Below, one piece after another: positions 1-37,300 of a stretch of DNA of 64,000 bases (within the stretch, counting starts at the first letter, position 1; the number at the start of each line of letters is the position of its first letter). Where the stretch lies: NCBI GenBank assembly GCA_964035775.1, contig OZ038318.1, positions 9,728,563 to 9,792,562 of the forward strand, in the 5' to 3' direction. The notes beneath the pieces are model-generated. The model searched no databases. It was not told the DNA's origin and worked only from the letters and a program-made list of their open reading frames with translations. The DNA is from Osedax frankpressi (lineage: Eukaryota; Annelida; Polychaeta; Sabellida; Siboglinidae). Both the position numbers and the translations under genes were made by a program.

Positions 1-509
1 CGCATATTATGTGCATAATATGTGCATATTAATAGAATGTAAGGTAGTGAATAAATAATGGTGTTCTTTGCATATTTGGCATTTAGTAAAACAGTACAAA
101 ATTATTTGTGAAAATTACTATTTAATAATAAATTAATTTTCAAAACTTAAATGCAATAATTTAAGATAATCAAGTTTTATTAATTATTAATTAAGTATTA
201 AAAGTATAAGTTAGATAACCATTAAATGCGAATAATTAATATATATATATATATATATATTAGTTTAGAAATATAAACAGTTCATTAAAACCATTATATA
301 GAAGTAAGTGTTAATTAGATGTATATTGAATTAATAATTTACAGTTAGACAGAGTCTATTTGGATCACTAATGTAGGTATATAGTTGTAATATATATTAC
401 ACAGGTGGAATAACATACAGGTGATTGGTAAGGTTTATGTAATATAACTAGAGAACTGCATGTCAAATGTATAGGATAATATTCTAGTGATTTTACTTTA
501 CCTATAATC
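1..509. other. AT-rich flank, nothing recognised
   Basis: Low-complexity AT-rich sequence with a short TA run near 240-260. No coding segment or repeat unit that I can support. Confidence 0.6.
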
Positions 510-709
510 NNNNNNNNNNNNNNNNNNNNNNNNNNNNNNNNNNNNNNNNNNNNNNNNNNNNNNNNNNNNNNNNNNNNNNNNNNNNNNNNNNNNNNNNNNN
601 NNNNNNNNNNNNNNNNNNNNNNNNNNNNNNNNNNNNNNNNNNNNNNNNNNNNNNNNNNNNNNNNNNNNNNNNNNNNNNNNNNNNNNNNNNNNNNNNNNNN
701 NNNNNNNNN
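510..709. other. Assembly gap (200 N)
   Basis: Exactly 200 unresolved bases, the size of a placeholder gap. The true distance is unknown. The first inverted-repeat element begins just downstream. Confidence 0.99.
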
Positions 710-723
710 AAATCCCTGGACAA

Positions 724-897
724 CCCAGAAAACCATACAGGTCATTTCATTTTTTGAATTGCATAAATTCTTCTATATTATTTTTTATTATTGTTTATTA
801 TTATTTATTAAGTACACCAAAGGATTTTACAAAACTATTATATTACTGTATTTAAGTTATGCAGTACAATAAATGAAATTATCCGGATAGTTTGTGG
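724..897. mobile_element. Inverted-repeat element (MITE-like), copy A
   Basis: The left end CCCAGAAAACCATACAGGTC is mirrored, imperfectly, by the right end: reverse complement of about 855-897 begins CCACAAACTATCCGGATAAT. Similarity continues for about 40 bp through ATTTCATTT and GCATAA. No ORF. Related copies lie at 2850-3096, 9675-9804 and 61528-62552. Ends and size suit a non-autonomous DNA transposon; the superfamily is not assignable by eye. Confidence 0.6.
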
Positions 898-1875
898 TCA
901 GCAAAAAGAGTATGTATCATTATATACAATATTTTAAATATATTTGTAAATTATAGCTTTTCAATTTAACAAATATTTGTAACAGTATTATATAAAACAA
1001 GCGAACACGGAAATTCATAAATGATTTAGGTGTATAAATTTTAAAAATAATTAAATGATAAAGAAAAAAAAAATTAAATTAAAAAATATATCCTAAAATC
1101 TATCATTCCGATTTATTTCGATTATCTAAGAAAGAAATATCTGTAGTATGAAAAATATAGAATATAAATTATTAAATTAATTCCAAGCAAAAAATAAATA
1201 GTTTAGTTTTTTACAACAATGTCTATATAACACAATATAACAAATAGGATATATATATAATTTATACACAACAATAATATATTTTATGATATTAGATGAA
1301 TTATTTCAACTTAAATAAACAAAAATAAGAATAATTTGATAAATTATAAATTTATTCTATATTTTAATCAAAGTACTTTATTACAACAAATAACATAACA
1401 ACAAATGGTTTACCTCTATTAATTGTTGAGTTGCGATGATCTAAAATAAATAAACTATACTGAATATAAATATAAATCTGTAAGGGTAGTTTAAATTGAA
1501 TATCTTATATAAGAACTTATTAAATGAATTAAAAAGTTACCTTGCTAGTTTAATGGAATCTATTATCTACTCTAAAGCGAGTTCCACACCAGAAAGTAGA
1601 TTGACACATATATGAGTGGTCAAAATAAATATTATATCATGTTAAATCTAATAATGAAATATATTTTAAACGGATATAAAATCAGAAAGTATTAAGACAA
1701 TCATTATTTATGGAATTACCTTGGTGAGTATTCCCTGAGAATAATAGAATTACGTATAGATGATGACATAACGAAACAAAAATAAATTATAATAATTGTA
1801 TGCAAAATATTAATTTAGGCTTTTCTAAATGAAAACAAGTTAATTAATGCAATGTGTTTTTCCAAACCAACGTGA
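898..1875. other. AT-rich intergenic, nothing recognised
   Basis: Simple AT-rich sequence without coding segments, RNA genes or clear repeats. Confidence 0.55.
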
Positions 1876-2289
1876 ATATAGCATAAAGTATATAGTATAT
1901 AGTATATAGCATAAAGTATATAGTATATAGTATATAGTACATAGTATATAGTATATAGCATAAAGTATATAGTATATAATACATAGTATATAGTATATAG
2001 CATAAAGTATATAGTATATAGTATATAGTACATAGTATATAGCATATAGTATATAGTATATAATATATAGTATATAGTATATAGTACATAGTATATAATA
2101 TATAGTATAGAGTATATAATATATAGTATATAATATATAGTATATAGTATATAGCATATAATATATAGTATATAATATATAGTATATAGTATATAGTATA
2201 TAGTATATAGCATATAATATATAGTATATAATATATAGTATATAGTATATAGTATATAGTATATAATATATAGTATATAGCATATAGTA
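1876..2289. repeat. 7-bp TATATAG array
   Basis: About 400 bp of TATATAG-type units with variants (CATAAAG, CATATAG, TACATAG). No coding potential; the Tyr/Ile/Leu-rich open frames on the minus strand merely reflect the repeat. Confidence 0.95.
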
Positions 2290-2644
2290 ATTAATTAGTA
2301 TTTTTTATAAAATGATGTGTTAAACTGATAATATATTATTCAGTCTAGATTAAAATATAGTTGTATTAATGTTTGTTTATAAACAAATAATAATTATTTT
2401 AATTATAATGAAAGTATGGATTAATATTTGTAAATAATTTAAGTATTTGAGCAAATGATTTCTTAGGAAATGTGAATTTAACTTTGAATGAATTACTTCA
2501 ATTTTTGCAAACTAATAATTTAAGATATTATTACTTATTGACCCATTTAATATTCTTGTAATATTCTGATATATAATACTTGTTCAAATACCAAATTGAT
2601 TCTTTAATTACAACATTATATTATTACATTATAATATATTTATG

Positions 2645-2675
<31 letters not shown>

Positions 2676-2849
2676 AATAAATCAGTCACAATTCATATTT
2701 GTCAAAAATTGATATCTTTTATTTAACTATTTTATAAGATAATAGATTAGGAAATTTGAGCTCAATACTATTTAATGCCCAGATTATCAGACAAAAGAGA
2801 TGTGGGTATCAAATTACATACACGAGTATTAATTAATAGTAAATATATA

Positions 2850-3096
2850 CCCAGAAAAACATACAGGCAAATTTAGTTTGTCGTTAGATAACAAATAGAA
2901 TATATATATTAATATTATATCGTTTATTTTGTAGTTAGATAATTATATAAGATTGTATAATATCATCTAATTTCTCAGATACACAGCAAACACGATGTAA
3001 TAGATTTGTACACTCCTTTGGTGTGTAAACATAAATAAAAAATAATATAAAAGAAATTATACAATGAAAGCAAAATGAAATGACTTGTTTTCTGGG
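2850..3096. mobile_element. Inverted-repeat element (MITE-like), copy B
   Basis: Starts CCCAGAAAAACATACAGG and ends TTGTTTTCTGGG. The right-end reverse complement continues into CAAGTCATTTCATTTTG, the inner terminal repeat seen in copy A. About 247 bp, no ORF. An internal TTATATAAGATTGTATAATA segment is shared with copy D near 61.65 kb, linking the two. Confidence 0.65.
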
Positions 3097-3104
3097 CATA
3101 ACCA

Positions 3105-3880
3105 TTAATTTTAATATGAAAAATATAATTATAAAAATATATATATATAATATAAGATGACTAAACCCATTGACTTAATCCACGACTGTATTTTAAAGTA
3201 CCCAAAGTATTAATATAGCTATGATAAATTAAAAATATATTTTGTATATATATAACTTATTATAAGGTGATAATATTATTCCAGTATGATGTAATAGTTT
3301 ATAAAATGATTCATAAGATATTTTAATTGTATTGAATAATAGAAAATAAATTATGCAATGCAAAAACGAAATTAACATGCTAATTTCTCAGAAAACAGAG
3401 TGAGTTAATAGTTATACCACTTTCTTCCCAAGAGAACAATGGAGCCATTATCATACAGTTTTATATGATTATAATTAATACATTTTAATGCAAATAAAAT
3501 ATATTTTTACTTTTACTAAGCAATATAAAAACTAAGATGACCTCGTTGGTTTCCTAGGGTTATATTAAAAATAAAAGAAAGTATGAGATTCTAAAAATAA
3601 AAATAAATGGATTATTTATTGAGTTGCTGAAGGTGTGTATAGATTATATCTATATAGTATACCATATTTTTATATTGTTTATAATATATATATTATAATC
3701 AATAGCTGAAATTTTTTAAAAATTATTATTATTATTATAAAATAAGTTATATGTAAATATATTTGTATATGCATAAATCATATACGTAAAAGTATTAATC
3801 GATAATAGATTAATTAATCACAGACAATACACTTGAAAAGATGCCATATATTAATCACAATAATGGCATAACATGGGTTA
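3105..3880. other. AT-rich intergenic with one possible element fragment
   Basis: Mostly featureless. Around 3350-3375 the reverse strand contains TTTTTGCATTGCATAATTT, resembling the inner terminal repeat of the MITE-like family, so this may be a solo end. Nothing else is supported. Confidence 0.4.
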
Positions 3881-4340
3881 TATAATATGCATCGCTATAA
3901 TATACTCTATAGACCCCACCGATGCTCTGCATCTCCAGGTTTGCCAAACCCAAACAAACAAAAGACTCACGCAAACGGGTATTCGCAGATGCACGTAGGT
4001 AAGCAGTCGCAGCCCGTCACGGTGAAACACGCTCAGCCTACGAGACAGGGAGTGACTGAGTTCATAACTGCTCGCCGACTGCGAGATAGACTTCGACGTA
4101 TCGGCAAGTCAGATGATGCAATACGTAAAAGAAATATTAATTGTCGGCGCGATAGTTTTTATAAGCGCCAATCGTTGTAGCAATCTAGTCTGCATTGGTT
4201 GTATTAAGTTGTACGCCAATAAAGTAAGCCTGGGGCATACGTACCGAGGTGATTCATATGCAGCTATGAATCACCTAGAGTCTAGAGAGAGAGAGAAAGA
4301 GAGAGAAAGAGAGAGAACGCAACTATTGAAATATGCATAA
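3881..4340. other. GC-richer islet with hairpin and GA run
   Basis: This stretch is markedly less AT-rich than its surroundings and carries a 97-codon plus-strand open frame (3887-4180) of basic, unrecognised sequence. A near-perfect hairpin lies at 4248-4277: AGGTGATTCATA, loop tgcagc, TATGAATCACCT. A GAGA tract (about 4283-4317) follows. It could be a promoter, a 5' exon or old mobile DNA; no homology supports a gene. Confidence 0.4.
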
Positions 4341-4381
4341 AAAGTTTTAACTACAAGAGAACTATCTATTTAGCTGATGGT

Positions 4382-29670
<25,289 letters not shown>

Positions 29671-31011
29671 ACGAGATTATGGATAAATATTTGTTTACTC
29701 ATCCTTTATTGTTACTTTATTGATTACATTATCTTAAAGATACTTCTTTGTTTATGTTCTAATATTCAATTTTGATATCAGTAACTTTTGTTTAACTATC
29801 TTTTATATTTCTAAAGAATTCAATTTCTATTAAATTCAATAACAAACATGTGAATAAAATCTATAATTTACAATTTTAATTAATATTAATTCTGTTATGT
29901 TACAATGAAAAAAAAAACTAATATTGATTTTATTAATATTGAAATTCATAAAATCAATACGTAAATAAATAATTGTCGATGATGTGATCATTTTTATTAA
30001 TCAGGATTTTTAAATGAATTGTGAACTTTATTGCATTATGAACTCAAATTTGAATCAAAAATAATGTTGTATAGGTTTACAGTATTATTAAAGTTATTCA
30101 ATTTTACTTAAACTAAATTTTGTTTAATGCATTAAATACAAAGGTTCTTTGATTAGTAAAAGATATGAAATCTAGTAACATATGATTACAATAAAAGATC
30201 ACCAAAATTATTATTACTATGATAATAATATAATTTATATTAATTATAATATATATACATATACAATATATATCAAATTAATTTGTAGTAATAATGGAAT
30301 ATATAATGTAAGCATGTGAATAAATAGTTGCATGTTTATCCAATTATTATAACGTGATATATATATAATATTGCCTAGAGGTATTCAGCATATAATATAT
30401 GCAAATAACTCCCAGAGTAATAATATAAGCATATAATTCCCAGGGTATATAATAATATAATAAAAATACATTATTCTCTTGATATATTTTATTAATAAAA
30501 TAATATTCATATTTATAATTAAAAATATAATTATATAATAAACTATAATATACTATTATTACATTTATGACAATTTTAATAATTTACCTAAAACTAATCA
30601 AAATGAATTGTATTAATGTTATAATATTAATAATATAGTTATATTGTTATATTATTAAGTATATGAAAAATTGATATTTTATATAGAAAACATCTAACCA
30701 TTATTAAACACAATTATTTATAAATAAATGTGTTAGTACCATATTGTAAAATAATATAAAAAATACAAATGTAACATTTATTAATAAAAATCTCTAACAA
30801 TCGAATAAAATATCTAATGATAAAAATACTGAAAATGGAGAGATCTTAACAAAATACCTTAAAATCATTGATCCACAAAGACTATATTATGCATGACAAG
30901 GGGGTGATGACTATATTATATTTGTTATTAACAATGTGGGTGTGTGGTGAGACAATTGACTATTGTTATCTGAAGTCTATTTATAAAATATTGCAAAAAC
31001 AATTTATGGAG

Positions 31012-31044
<33 letters not shown>

Positions 31045-31053
31045 AATATAAAT

Positions 31054-31084
<31 letters not shown>

Positions 31085-31234
31085 AATATGTTAATATATA
31101 AATATATTTATATAAATGTTCAATTGTAAAAGATGTATTTGTGGCACATTCAATTGCTAAATGTATGAATTTGTATTCATATTTTCCTTGAGATATCCTC
31201 GTAAGATTGCATTTGACCTTTATGCTAGATTTCG
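29671..31234. other. Convergent intergenic spacer
   Basis: AT-rich sequence between the mannosidase stop and the GAS2-like stop. It should hold both 3' UTRs. A TA/TAAATA array lies at 31015-31100. No gene seen. Confidence 0.6.
29853..29858 (+). promoter_or_regulatory. Candidate poly(A) signal of the mannosidase gene
   Basis: First AATAAA hexamer downstream of the TGA at 29668-29670, about 185 nt away. Such hexamers arise often by chance in DNA this AT-rich. Confidence 0.3.
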
Positions 31235-31369
31235 CTAGTGTTTTCTCTGACCGGACAGGGGTCTAGTACGGCTCTGGGGTCGTCTACAGGGATCGTGACC
31301 TGCGATGTAGGCCCCCAGCGTATTCCAACCTCCACCCACTCTGACCATCCAATGCTTTTCCTTCAACAA
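31235..31369 (-). CDS. GAS2L: GAS2-like last exon: second half of GAR domain and stop
   Basis: After acceptor ccaaacag the frame reads [44 protein letters not shown], stop (TAG at 31237-31235). VRVGGGW and HDPCR are GAR signatures. It joins phase 0 to exon 6 (33225-33124, ending FIR) across a 1.75-kb intron filled with two minisatellites. The short basic tail has no family match I recognise. Confidence 0.9.
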   Translation of the reverse strand: MLKEKHWMVRVGGGWNTLGAYIAGHDPCRRPQSRTRPLSGQRKH

Positions 31370-34300
31370 CTGTTTGGTAGTGGTTTATTTCTGGATTTTG
31401 TGGTGAAGTAACAGGTATGGAATGTCAGAAAGGTAAAGGAACAGGTATGGAATGTCGGAGAGGTTAAGGAACATGTATGGAATGTCAGAGAGGTGAAGGA
31501 ACAGGTTTAGAATGTCGGAGAAGTGAAGGAACAGGTATGGAATGTCAGAGAGTTGATGTGAAGGAACAGGTATGGAATGTCAGAGAGTTGATGTGAAGGA
31601 ACAGGTATGGAATGTCAGAGAGTTGATGTGAAGGAACAGGTATGGAATGTCAGAGAGTTGATGTGAAGGAACAGGTATGGAATGTCAGAGAGTTGATGTG
31701 AAGGAACAGGTATGGAATGTCAGAGAGTTGATGTGAAGGAACAGGTATGGAATGTCAGAGAGTTGATGTGAAGGAACAGGTATGGAATGTCAGAGAGTTG
31801 ATGTGAAGGAACAGGTATGGAATGTCGGAGAGGTGAAGGAACAGGTATGAAATGTCTGAGAGGTGAAGGAACATGTATGGAATGTCAGAAAGTTGATGTG
31901 AAGGAACAGGTATGAAATGTCGGAGAGGTGAAGGAACATGTATGGAATGTCAGAGAGTTGATGTGAAGGAACATGTATGGAATGTCAGAAAGTTGATGTG
32001 AAGGAACAGGTATGAAATGTCGGAGAGGTGAAGGAACATGTATGGAATGTCAGAGAGTTGATGTGAAGGAACAGGTATGGAATGTCGTAGAGGTGAAGGA
32101 ACATGTATGGAATGTCGGAGAGGTGAAGGAACATGTATGGAATGTCAGAGAGTTGATGTGAAGGAACAGGTATGGAATGTCGTAGAGGTGAAGGAACATG
32201 TATGAAATGTCGGAGAGGTGATGTGAAGGAACAGGTATGGAATGTCAGAGAGTTGATGTGAAGGAACAGGTATGGAATGTCAGAGAGTTGATATGAAGGA
32301 ACAGGTGTGGAATGTCAGAGAGTTGATGTGAAGGAACAGGTATGGAATGTCAGAGAGTTGATGTGAAGGAACAGGTATGGAATGTCAGAGAGTTGATGTG
32401 AAGGAACAGGTGTGGGATGTCAGAGAGTTGATGTGAAGGAACATGTATGGAGTGTCAGAGAGTTGATGTGAAGGAACAGGTATGGAATGTCATAGAGTTG
32501 ATGTGAAGGAACAGGTATGGAATGTCGGAGAGGTGAAGGAACAGGTATGGAATGTCAGAGAGTTGATGTGAAGGAACAGGTATGGAATGTCAGAGAGGTG
32601 AAGGAACATGGGGGTGGTGGGTATAGGGGTAAGTATGGGGGTGGTGGGTATAGGGGTAAGTATAGGGGGTTGTGGGTATATGGGTAAGTATGGGGATGGT
32701 GGGTATAGGGGTAAGTATGGGGGGTGGTGGGTATAGGGGTAAGTATAGGGGGTAGTGGGTATAAGGGTAAGTATGGGGGGTGGTTGGTATAGGGGTAAGT
32801 ATGGGGGTGGTGGGTATAGGGGTAAGTATAGGGGGTGGTGGGTATAGGGGTAAGTATGGGGTGGTAGGTTAGGGGTAAGTATAGGGGGTAGTGGGTATAG
32901 GGGTAAGTATAGGGGAGGTGGGTAAGTATGGGGGTGGGTATAGGGGGCAGATAACGAGGAAGAGAAATGGTAGTGGTAGAGGTACACAATGAGGATACAA
33001 TTATTAAATATTAATTATAGAAGATTGAGTACTAGTATTAATATTGATATTTCTTTAAAATGTAACAGACTATCAAAGTATATGAAAGAATTAAAACGTG
33101 TTTGGCAGTTGGTATCTACAAACCCGAATAAAAACTCGCTTTCCCCCTATACGGTAGATACCTTCCTGTATCCGATGGCAATCGTAGGGTGGATCACATC
33201 GACATTCACCGCGTAACCTGTCCATCTAATGTGAAAATGAAATGGCTTGTACAAATAATGAAGGTGTGGTGTTATACTTTAATTGCAAGATAGTTAATAT
33301 TATTATAGTTATTATAGTTTAATATTATAGAGTACAAGTAGTTAATTAGGGAAGTACTTCAATAGTATAGTACTTATAAAGTACAAGTAGTGAATAAGGG
33401 AAGTACTTCAATAGTATAGTACTTATAGAGTACAAGTAGTTAATAAGGGAAGTACATCAATAGTATAGTACTTATAGAGTACAAGTAGTTAATAAGGGAA
33501 GTACTTCAATAGTATAGTACTTATAGAGTACAAGTAGTTAATAAGGGAAGTACATCAATAGTATAGTACTTATAGAGTACAAGTAGTTAATAAGGGAAGT
33601 ACATCAATAGTATAGTACTTATAGAGTACAAGTAGTTAATAAGGGAAGTACTTCAATAGTATAGTACTTATAGAGTACAAGTAGTTAATAAGGGAAGTAC
33701 ATCAATAGTATAGTACTTATAGAGTACAAGTAGTTAATAAGGGAAGTACTTCAATAGTATAGTACTTATAGAGTACAAGTAGTTAATAAGGGAAGTACCT
33801 AAATAGTGTAGTACTTATAAAGTATGAGTAGTTAATAAGGGAAGTATTTCAATAGTATAGTACTTATAGAGTACAAGTAGTTAATAAGGGAAGTACCTCA
33901 ATAGTATAGTACTTATAGAGTACAAGTAGTTAATAAGGAAATTACCTAAATAGTATAGTACTTATAGAGTACAAGTAGTTAATAAGGGAAGTACCTCAAT
34001 AGTATAGTACTTATAGAGTACAAGTAGTTAATAAGGGAAGTACCTCAATAGTATAGTACTTATAAAGTACAAGTAAATAATAAGGAAAGTACCTCAATAG
34101 TATAGTACTTATAGAGTACAAATAGTTAATAAGGGAAGTACCTCAATAGTATAGTACTTATAGAGTACAAGTAGTTAATAAGGGAAGTACCTCAATAGTA
34201 TAGTACTTATAAAGTACAAGTAGTTAATAAGGGAAGTACTTCAATGGTATAGTACGTATAAAGTATAAGTAGTGAATAAGGGAAGTAATTCAATAGTATA

Positions 34301-37300
34301 GTACTTATGAAGTACAAGTAGTTAATAAGGGAAGTACCTCAATAGTATAGTACTTATGAAGTACAAGTAGTAAATAAGGGAAGTACCTCAATAGTATAGT
34401 ACTTATGAAGTACAAGTAGTAAATAAGGGAAGTACCTCAATAGTATAGTACTTATGAAGTACAAGTAGTTAATAAGGGAAGTACCTCAATAGTATAGTAC
34501 TTATGAAGTACGAGTAGTTAATAAGGGAAGTACCTCAATATCTAAGCACTCAAAAACGTGTTGCGAGCTAGAGACAACATTTTTCTTCTTTTTTACACGA
34601 GAAGTTGCTGAACAGGTGGATTCGGAGCGTTTTACTTGTTTGGGTTTGGAAGAGGAGGTGATGATGGAGGTCGAGGAAGAGGAGGTGGTGGAGGAAGAGG
34701 AAAAGGAGGCGACACCGTCTATGGAGTCGCATGGAGATCCAGAACATCCATTTTGTATAACCGTAATTTGAGTACTGTCTAAATCTAGAAAAAGGAAGGA
34801 TTGGAGAAATTATGAAGTAAGAGAGAAGGTAAGATAGGGAGTAAGAGAGAGTAAGAGGGAGTAAGAGGGTAAGAGGGAGTAAGAGGGAGTAAGGGAGTAA
34901 GGGAGTAAGGGAGTAAGGGAGTAAGAGGGAGTAAGATGGAGTAAGAGGGTAAGAGGGAGTAAGAGGGAGTAAGGGAGTAAGAGGGAGTAAGGGAGTAAGG
35001 GAGTAAGGGAGTAAGGGAGTAAGAGGGAGTAAGAGGGAGTAAGAGGGAGTAAGGGAGTAAGGGAGTAAGGGAGTAAGAGGGAGTAAGAGGGAGTAAGGGA
35101 GTAAGGGAGTAAGAGGGAGTAAGAGGGAGTAAGAGGGAGTAAGAGGAAGTAAGAGGGAGTAAGAGGGAGTAAGAGGGAGTAAGGGAGTAAGGGAGTAAGG
35201 GAGTAAGGGAGTAAGGGAGTAAGGGAGTAAGGGAGTAAGAGGGAGTAAGGGAGTAAGGGAGTAAGAGGGAGTAAGGGAGTAAGGGAGTAAGAGGGAGTAA
35301 GGGAGTAAGGGAGTAAGAGGGAGTAAGGGAGTAAGGGAGTAAGGGAGTAAGGGAGTAAGGGAGTAAGAGGGAGTAAGGGAGTAAGGGAGTAAGAGGGAGT
35401 AAGAGGGAGTAAGAGGGAGTAAGAGGGAGTAAGAGGAAGTAAGAGGGAGTAAGAGGGAGTAAGAGGGAGTAAGGGAGTAAGGGAGTAAGGGAGTAAGGGA
35501 GTAAGGGAGTAAGGGAGTAAGGGAGTAAGGGAGTAAGAGGGAGTAAGGGAGTAAGGGAGTAAGGGAGTAAGGGAGTAAGGGAGTAAGGGAGTAAGGGAGT
35601 AAGAGGGAGTAAGAGGGAGTAAGGGAGTAAGGGAGTAAGAGGGAGTAAGAGGGAGTAAGGGAGTAAGGGAGTAAGAGGGAGTAAGGGAGTAAGGGAGTAA
35701 GGGAGTAAGGGAGTAAGAGGGAGTAAGGGAGTAAGGGAGTAAGGGAGTAAGGGAGTAAGGGAGTAAGGGAGTAAGAGGGAGTAAGAGGGAGTAAGGGAGT
35801 AAGGGAGTAAGAGGGAGTAAGAGGGAGTAAGGGAGTAAGGGAGTAAGAGGGAGTAAGGGAGTAAGGGAGTAAGGAAGTAAGGGAGTAAGGGAGTAAGGGA
35901 GTAAGAGGGAGTAAGGGAGTAAGGGAGTAAGAGGGAGTAAGAGGGAGTAAGAGGAAGTAAGAGGGAGTAAGAGGAAGTAAGAGGGAGTAAGAGGGAGTAA
36001 GAGGGAGTAAGGGAGTAAGGGAGTAAGGGAGTAAGGGAGTAAGGGAGTAAGGGAGTAAGGGAGTAAGGGAGTAAGAGGGAGTAAGGGAGTAAGGGAGTAA
36101 GGGAGTAAGGGAGTAAGGGAGTAAGGGAGTAAGGGAGTAAGGGAGTAAGGGAGTAAGGGAGTAAGAGGGAGTAAGAGGGAGTAAGGGAGTAAGGGAGTAA
36201 GAGGGAGTAAGGGAGTAAGGGAGTAAGGGAGTAAGGGAGTAAGGGAGTAAGGGAGTAAGGGAGTAAGGGAGTAAGGGAGTAAGAGGGAGTAAGAGGGAGT
36301 AAGGGAGTAAGGGAGTAAGAGGGAGTAAGAGGGAGTAAGGGAGTAAGGGAGTAAGGGAGTAAGGGAGTAAGGGAGTAAGAGGGAGTAAGGGAGTAAGGGA
36401 GTAAGGGAGTAAGGGAGTAAGGGAGTAAGGGAGTAAGGGAGTAAGGGAGTAAGAGGGAGTAAGAGGGAGTAAGAGGGAGTAAGGGAGTAAGAGGGAGTAA
36501 GGGAGTAAGGGAGTAAGGGAGTAAGGGAGTAAGGGAGTAAGAGGGAGTAAGGGAGTAAGGGAGTAAGGGAGTAAGGGAGTAAGGGAGTAAGGGAGTAAGA
36601 GGGAGTAAGGGAGTAAGAGAGTAAGAGGGAGTAAGAGGGAGTAAGAGGGAGTAAGAGGGAGTAAGAGGGAGTAAGAGGGAGTAAGAGGGAGTAAGAGGGA
36701 GTAAGAGGGAGTAAGAGGGAGTAAGAGGGAGTAAGAGGGAGTAAGAGGGAGTAAGAGGGAGTAAGAGGGTAAGAGGGAGTAAGAGGGAGTAAGAGGGAGT
36801 AAGGGAGTAAGGGTTCTAACGTAATTCCTGTATAGAAATCTCATTTTCCAAACGTATCAGAGATGGAGAGTCGAGACCTAGTTTCGTTGATATTCGTGCC
36901 AACTCCATTAGACACAGAATAATGCTACGAACAGAAGAGTGCTGAACTGTATAGGAGATCAGCGAAGGTCAGAGTTCACGAACTGAGGTCAATTATTGAA
37001 TTGAATTTATTTATGACAATAATAAACAAATAGACTAAATACATTGTATTATATGCAACTTTAATAATTGGTAACAATGTCTTAGAGGAACAATATAATA
37101 TCAAGAGAATAGATATTATAAATAATCTTGTAAAAATGTTGTTAGGTCGACTTCAGTGTTAATATCAACTTCAAGTTGGTAAGAAATTCGTATGGAGTTT
37201 TGAACGAAACATAAGAAAGTAGAGTCTCTTCCTATACATAAAGAAACTTCGTAAAGAAATGTTACATAAGTTGGTAATTATCTTATAGATTAGAGATAGG

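Noticed and set aside
4160-4235. tRNA-like stretch in the GC-richer islet
   Set aside because: No consistent acceptor stem, anticodon arm or GGTTCGA-type B box could be found on either strand.
33320-34533. CRISPR-like array of regular repeats
   Set aside because: Units are contiguous with no unique spacers, and the DNA is a eukaryotic intron. The same holds for the 49-bp array at 58.4-59.3 kb.
34800-36844. Long Leu/Pro/Ser/Tyr/Thr-rich minus-strand frame (758 codons)
   Set aside because: Translation of the 8/10-bp GGGAGTAA array in a GAS2-like intron. Only its ends overlap true exons.
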